Assembly: GCA_016712465.1 (NCBI GenBank)
Contig: JADJQZ010000001.1
Location: 3,410,001 to 3,474,000 of the forward strand
Direction of reading: 5' to 3'
Length of the DNA stretch: 64,000 nucleotides
Source of the DNA: Candidatus Obscuribacter sp.
GTDB taxonomy: Bacteria; Cyanobacteriota; Vampirovibrionia; Obscuribacterales; Obscuribacteraceae
The notes under the pieces were generated by a model. It had not been told where the DNA came from. It saw only the letters and a program-made list of their open reading frames with translations, and did not search any database. Below are positions 60,901 to 64,000 of the stretch, one piece after another (the stretch's first letter is position 1; every line of letters begins with the position of its first letter). Position numbers and translations under genes: made by a program.

Positions 60901-61640
60901 CTTTACCCCCACTGCCTGATTTGCAAGAAGATCCAGACACTCCCTCGCCCGCTAAGGAACTAATGATAAAAATGGAAGAACTCACGCAAACAATGAATCT
61001 CACCTGGACTCAGGACTTCTCCTTCCCTTATGTCGATGCTCTCAAGGGCGAGCATGGACAGATGATGGAACAGCTGAGACAGATGCAGTTGCGTATTTCC
61101 GCCCTCGACTCCAGAATCAGAGCCATTGAAGGTCTCAAACACGTGCTTCTCACCGGCGAAAACGATCCTCTTTTGGCGGCTTCCCAGGAAGTATTGTCAC
61201 GGCTGGGGTGGACAGTCTCTCCCTCTCGCTCCAATCCCGGTGAATTGTGGCTTTCACGCGGCGATCAGATTGACGCCATTGCCAGAGTGGTGCGCAGCCC
61301 CGGAGCGGCCAACCGTTCAGAGATAGCCCAACTGGCTGAATCAGTCATTGCCTTCTGGGACGAGTATGAAATTGAACCGAAAGGTATTCTCCTGGCTCAA
61401 ACCTGGTTCAGCAAAACACCGGCGGAGAGAACCGATCCTGATTTCACCCCGGCCCTTCAGGAATTTGCCGGCAAGAAAAATCTTTGCTTGATGTCCTCAT
61501 TACAGCTTCTGGGTATGTACAAAGACCTGGAGATGGGGGGCATGTCGGTAGAAGAGATGCGGAAACGCATGTTGGAAACCAATGGCAGACTTATGGGCTT
61601 CACTCTCGATAACAACCTGGCACCGGGACAGACGGTGTAA
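57930..61640 (+). CDS. very large low-complexity protein with conserved N- and C-terminal domains
   Basis: 1236 residues from ATG 57930 (GGGAA upstream). Residues 1-235 form a globular N-terminal domain (YLNLGQAKSLEHYQVIIANP, then IWDY-less segments with LLIYFLCRPFIL and AAQFWAGDKGGKVIFLPAPY), unrecognised. Residues about 240-1000 are a Glu/Asp/Pro/Ala/Ser-rich region with Asp-rich DDDDDDELE and Pro/Ala repeats toward the end. Residues about 1020-1090 are helical and coiled-coil-prone. The final 140 residues (LGWTVSPSRSNPGELWLSRG, VIAFWDEYEIEPKGILLAQT) look like a small alpha/beta domain, possibly nuclease-like in fold but with no clear active site. Function unknown. The downstream receiver-like gene is 40 bases away. 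Confidence 0.7.
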   Translation: MSIDKDRVLRLNCPGYGEESYLNLGQAKSLEHYQVIIANPVSLLHLFDKGPEAARRINHFLQEGINQLNVPDDALIQELINESDARLEELIPFLTQGGLLIYFLCRPFILAGPTISVDNYDWLSVYAPSAKVPEGKGPRQMSAVSHGRIVEPTEEGELSEMADYLHLPGIEWNTIIRTDFLSSNYSVLATAGPKKCIAAQFWAGDKGGKVIFLPAPYSPDFDKVLMEGVNKWYQNTKPGSSAQSSPPPLESLDLSQLVASAEDSLKILDQIETPKSDINIGTAPLTEPTPPAQPTADKKPEVKQAPKGALKSLFANKGLLDDDDDDELEPSAPAAASPEVAKVTAEDILKSVSMEAERLSKEFESSPPAVPQSEAVPVPVGMEEPMAVAAPSEPIQESQDRPPFTLAAIATTSPPTPPSEQADSSIDDTLDLDKIIMASMELSKKIDDQTTSVQDQPEVAAPAAAPTMNLADVIDIDSSQSSTAIPAENSNAAVAGFELKRATADMDLSEFAETARQLVQQANEIESATREPGKPPVQTPMTKINEQLKQSESSATLDVSEAIDVTSEPVVSPSMLEQLQMVHPPADVKAESSPEEAQNQLLNGMIKDMLIHQEEEEINPKSSPSAPIEGDITPQRPDKPATSMSMDEFRQTFEFLKEEEVAAAASQAAAEAAEFQAAAKPSALQQNTDADQSEAPDIFAAPPESEVRTSEGRGSLRSIVQSLGQTSLPESPASAPVGPAWLSGTESGSPANDQSAFDATSTQESIPALDVAQEIIQPTYQAELLGQPDLLTPEPVRESPSQPEAPAVNTPPATFVPAMPAVAPEPPATFAPAMPAATFVPPSPPPQPELPPLPASLMAEEPAPAVLAPPVVIPQATVPVTEPIKEMPSQPAPNLQALQAQQAPPAPPLNQAPPMMQQPAPPAAVPAPPLEPPKPAPTPAWAAAPGKAPAFTPPAAPQPEAKAPPAFVAPPPAPSPTVSPGNGNGSNSNQALPPLPDLQEDPDTPSPAKELMIKMEELTQTMNLTWTQDFSFPYVDALKGEHGQMMEQLRQMQLRISALDSRIRAIEGLKHVLLTGENDPLLAASQEVLSRLGWTVSPSRSNPGELWLSRGDQIDAIARVVRSPGAANRSEIAQLAESVIAFWDEYEIEPKGILLAQTWFSKTPAERTDPDFTPALQEFAGKKNLCLMSSLQLLGMYKDLEMGGMSVEEMRKRMLETNGRLMGFTLDNNLAPGQTV

Positions 61641-61680
61641 ACTATCAACGTGGCACTGGCAATGAAGGGGCTTGTCAAGC

Positions 61681-62856
61681 GTGAGCATACCGACCTTATT
61701 GGTTTGTGATGGCGGCGAATCCAGACAGGATGTTCTGGAGAAAATGATCAAGGCGGAACCAGGGCTCAAGTACCTGGCTACCGTTGGTCTTGTAAACGGC
61801 ACAAGAGCCGTAGAGCAAGCCATAAAAGTAGGCGGCAAACTGATCTGGATTGATCTCGAGGACGAGCCGGACAAAGCCATCGATTTGATCGCCGAAGTAA
61901 GAAATATGTTTCCGCAGGCAAATCTGCTGGCCTCGGCAAACGGGGTTGCTCCTGACATTATCAGAGCGGCCCTCAACCTCGGCGCCCTGGATGTGGTGCG
62001 ACCGGAGACGGCCGCGCAGCAATTGCAGAATCTGGTAGCTAGACTCAACGGAACGGCTCCGGCTGCCGCTCCGGCTCCGGTACCAGCTCCTGCTCCAGTA
62101 CCAGCTCCAGCTCCGGCTACCGCCCCTGAACCCGCTCCGGCGGCCGGCGGCTCAAAGTGGGGCGATCTGGACTCCATCCCTACCCCCAAAGCAGCGGCCA
62201 AAGCGCAGGAAGCGACTGGCGAGATCAATATCGGACAGATGCCCAGACAGGACATCGATGTATCCGCAGCCAGGGAAATGATCCAAGCACAGGCCCAGCA
62301 GCAGCAGGATGCAGTTCCGGCACCGATGCCTGGTCCCATGCCGGCCCCGGCTCCTGAAGGCGGTTCACGCTGGGGCGATCTGGACTCCATACCAACACCA
62401 AAAGCCAATGGAGCAGCACCTGCACCTGCACCTGCACCAGTTCCGGTTCCGGCTCCAGCACCGGCTCCAGTTCCAGCACCGGCTCCGGCTCCAGTTCCAG
62501 CACCGGCTCCGGCACCAGCACCAGCTCCTGCACCAGCACCAGCTCCTGCTCCTGCACCAGAACCAGCTGCTGCTGCACCTGGCGAGGGAGCCTCTAAGTG
62601 GGGAGACCTGGATGCCATTCCTACTCCCAAGGCTGTCACTACGGAAATGGAAAAGGTGGCCAGACCACCAGCCGATCCCTCTGCGCCGCCACCACCTTTG
62701 CCAACTCCCAAACCACGCAGCGACGTCAATCTCAGGCCCTCTCCCAACAAAGCCGAGATGTACAACATGCCTTCAACGCCGGCCTGGATGGTGGCAGTGA
62801 TCCTGATTGTAATTATGGCTTGTGTCGGTTACGCCTTCTTATCGCGCCCCCACTGA
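61681..62856 (+). CDS. tail-anchored receiver-like protein with three WGDLD motifs
   Basis: 391 residues from GTG 61681 (AAGGGG 10 bases upstream; a TTG at 61672 is nearer but too close to the site). Residues about 1-120 look like a CheY/CpaE-type receiver (TLLVCDGGESRQDVLEKMI, IWIDLEDEPDKAIDLI); an acidic residue is at the right strand end but its phosphorylation is uncertain. Then Pro/Ala repeats (about 122-310) interrupted by three copies of WGDLDxIPTPK. Near the C-terminus a membrane helix (about 365-388, MVAVILIVIMACVGYAFL) anchors the protein. Likely an inner-membrane scaffold whose WGDLD repeats bind a partner. Confidence 0.72.
   Translation: MSIPTLLVCDGGESRQDVLEKMIKAEPGLKYLATVGLVNGTRAVEQAIKVGGKLIWIDLEDEPDKAIDLIAEVRNMFPQANLLASANGVAPDIIRAALNLGALDVVRPETAAQQLQNLVARLNGTAPAAAPAPVPAPAPVPAPAPATAPEPAPAAGGSKWGDLDSIPTPKAAAKAQEATGEINIGQMPRQDIDVSAAREMIQAQAQQQQDAVPAPMPGPMPAPAPEGGSRWGDLDSIPTPKANGAAPAPAPAPVPVPAPAPAPVPAPAPAPVPAPAPAPAPAPAPAPAPAPAPEPAAAAPGEGASKWGDLDAIPTPKAVTTEMEKVARPPADPSAPPPPLPTPKPRSDVNLRPSPNKAEMYNMPSTPAWMVAVILIVIMACVGYAFLSRPH
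62158..62631 (+). repeat. three WGDLDxIPTPK peptide-motif repeats
   Basis: Copies at 62158-62190, 62371-62403 and 62599-62631 code WGDLDSIPTPK, WGDLDSIPTPK and WGDLDAIPTPK, each after a Gly/Ser-Lys/Arg doublet. Spacers are Pro/Ala-rich and unrelated, so selection is on the motif itself. Confidence 0.85.
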
Positions 62857-62862
62857 TAATCT

Positions 62863-63201
62863 TCAGGCTCTCAATTCGTTAATGCGAGCGGCTAGGAAAA
62901 AGTCAGCTTCAGTAAGCGCGGCATTATTCTCATGGGAGAGTGAATGAGTAAATATCTCGACGGACAGAGACCCCCAGCGCACCAGCAGATCCGGATGGTG
63001 ACCAATTTCTTCCGCTACCGCACCTACCAAATTGGCCAGGGCCAGGGACTCGGCAAAATTCTGCAAGACAAAAGTACGGCAGAGCTTACCATCAGCATTT
63101 ATGGACCAACCGTGCAGCGGCTCCAGTAACTCCAATTTCCCCTGTTGATCCAACCTCTTTAAACGAGAGCAGTCAATGACAGGTTCAGTTTGATCGGACA
63201 T
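62863..63201 (-). CDS. phhB: pterin-4a-carbinolamine dehydratase
   Basis: 112 residues from ATG 63201, with AGGAG seven bases upstream. Pattern of the PCD/DCoH family: HGWSINADGKLCRTFVLQNF, AEEIGHHPDLLVRWGSLSV with the HHP motif, THSLSHENNAALTEADFFLA. It dehydrates 4a-hydroxytetrahydropterin in the recycling of tetrahydropterin. It converges with the tail-anchored gene (six-base gap). Length and motifs are complete. Confidence 0.86.
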   Translation of the reverse strand: MSDQTEPVIDCSRLKRLDQQGKLELLEPLHGWSINADGKLCRTFVLQNFAESLALANLVGAVAEEIGHHPDLLVRWGSLSVEIFTHSLSHENNAALTEADFFLAARINELRA

Positions 63202-63252
63202 GGGCATACTCCTGAGCCGTCTCAAGACATAAGGGAAAGCCAACCCTGATTA

Positions 63253-64000
63253 TCAGCCGTGTGGTCTAAACTTGGCGAAGTCACCCAGTTCAAGGTTGAT
63301 GGGCAACTCCTTACCTTCTCTCTTCACAATCAATTCAATCACCTTACCCGGCTTATCATCACGGGTGAGGGTGCGCACTTCCTGCGCTCGACGCACGAGC
63401 ACGCCTTTAACTTTGAGAATCAGGTCGCCGGCCTTGAGGCCAGCAGCCTCAGCCGGTCCTTTCGCCTCCACTCTCGTCACCCTTACCGCCACCGACGATG
63501 AGGGCAAGGTCAGGGAGCGAGTCATATTCGGATCTACATCTTCCATGACCAATCCCATATAAGGTCTGGCAATGGAACCATGAGCGACGAGTTCACGGGA
63601 GACATAGGCAGCGGCATCGGCCGGCACCGAAAAACTAATTCCGGGTGTGCCACCACGGACGGCGGCATTGATACCAATCACTTCGCCTTTGATATTGAGC
63701 AGAGGACCGCCGGAACTGCCGATATAGAGCAAAGCATCATGTTGAATCAACCCTACCCTGTTATTGTTCACTTCCTGCAAAGAGCGATCGGCGGCACTGA
63801 CCACCCCGGTGGTGACTGTATGATCAAGACCGACCGGAGATCCGACCGCTACGACCCAGTCACCCGGTCTCACCTCACTGATGTCGGCAAATTTGAGAAC
63901 CGGAAGATTCTCCGCCTCGACCTTAACCACAGCCAGATCGGTAAAATCGTCCTTACCGATCAGTTTTGCTTCCATCGTTTTGTGATTATGGAAAGTGACG
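63253..64000 (-). CDS. HtrA/DegP-like serine protease with PDZ domain, 5' end outside window
   Basis: About 249 residues visible, read from the window edge to the stop at 63253; no start is in view. The protease part shows DFTDLAVVKVE with the catalytic Asp, and YIGSSGGPLLNIKGEVIGIN with the catalytic Ser in GSSGG (the usual GNSGG Asn is Ser); the catalytic His lies beyond the edge. A PDZ domain follows (MGLVMEDVDPNMTRSL, AEAAGLKAGDLILKVKG). Envelope quality-control protease is the expected role. It lies 50 bases upstream of the pterin dehydratase gene on the same strand. Confidence 0.88.
   Translation of the reverse strand, partial: VTFHNHKTMEAKLIGKDDFTDLAVVKVEAENLPVLKFADISEVRPGDWVVAVGSPVGLDHTVTTGVVSAADRSLQEVNNNRVGLIQHDALLYIGSSGGPLLNIKGEVIGINAAVRGGTPGISFSVPADAAAYVSRELVAHGSIARPYMGLVMEDVDPNMTRSLTLPSSSVAVRVTRVEAKGPAEAAGLKAGDLILKVKGVLVRRAQEVRTLTRDDKPGKVIELIVKREGKELPINLELGDFAKFRPHG

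Noticed and set aside
61500..62768. Minus-strand Gly/Ala-rich frame
   Set aside because: It is the reverse reading of the Pro/Ala-coding repeat of the 61681 gene; no ribosome site.

Overview
The window looks like the chromosome of a Gram-negative-type, non-photosynthetic relative of cyanobacteria, most plausibly the Melainabacteria/Vampirovibrionia (Obscuribacter-like) group. This is inference. It rests on an IspH with the long N-terminal extension typical of cyanobacteria and plastids, an oxygen-dependent type haem pathway (HemE next to HemY), many secreted TPR proteins, lipoproteins, a TonB-like C-terminal domain, Tad-type pseudopilin genes, two HTTM proteins and very frequent TTG starts with good Shine-Dalgarno sites. 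I see no tRNA, rRNA, CRISPR array, insertion sequence or phage gene. Coding density is high and most genes sit in short, tightly spaced or overlapping operons.

Layout. 1-2.8 kb (minus): FIST sensor-like protein, a TonB-C-like secreted protein and a Memo-like lipoprotein running off the left edge. 2.9-7.3 kb (minus): an acyl-CoA synthetase-like ligase, then a hydrolase / thioredoxin-TPR / DUF4384-like operon. 7.6-9.1 kb: a polytopic membrane protein. 9.2-13.3 kb: a TPR lipoprotein, an HTTM protein with a small membrane partner, a convergent TPR gene broken by an in-frame stop, and a secreted TPR protein. 13.5-19.3 kb: three TadE/TadG-like genes, one a von Willebrand A protein and one a collagen-like protein with about 170 Gly-Pro-X triplets, closed by a strong terminator. 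19.3-24.1 kb: a second, intact HTTM cassette (two partner genes, HTTM-DUF393 fusion, TPR protein) followed by a histidine-rich membrane protein.

24.3-30.5 kb: a signalling island in which a hybrid histidine kinase is flanked by two paralogous fusions of a response-regulator receiver to a Ser/Thr kinase. 30.6-35.8 kb (minus): two GT-C-like membrane proteins, a TPR plus degenerate retropepsin protein and a small membrane protein. 36.0-38.3 kb (minus): two further copies of the histidine-rich membrane family. 38.4-45.6 kb (minus): a seven-gene, overlapping operon (alpha/beta hydrolase with a Cys nucleophile, enolase-superfamily enzyme, GH3-type acyl-adenylating enzyme, three NAD-dependent epimerase/dehydratase-like proteins, Mpo1-like protein) that looks like an undescribed biosynthetic pathway.

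45.7-49.7 kb (plus): a haem-oxygenase-fold candidate, DUF1571/LolA-like protein, isoprenylcysteine methyltransferase-like protein, SRPBCC protein and a TPR protein. 49.7-57.1 kb: Ppx/GppA phosphatase, hemY-hemE, a thioredoxin-reductase-like flavoprotein and ispH. 57.3-64 kb: a small secreted protein, a 1,236-residue low-complexity protein, a tail-anchored receiver-like protein with three WGDLD motifs, a pterin carbinolamine dehydratase and an HtrA-type protease cut by the right edge.

The strongest candidates for something new are the GH3 operon, the repeated HTTM cassettes with their partner family, the four-histidine-motif membrane family, the receiver-Ser/Thr-kinase pair around a hybrid kinase, and the Tad/VWA/collagen locus.
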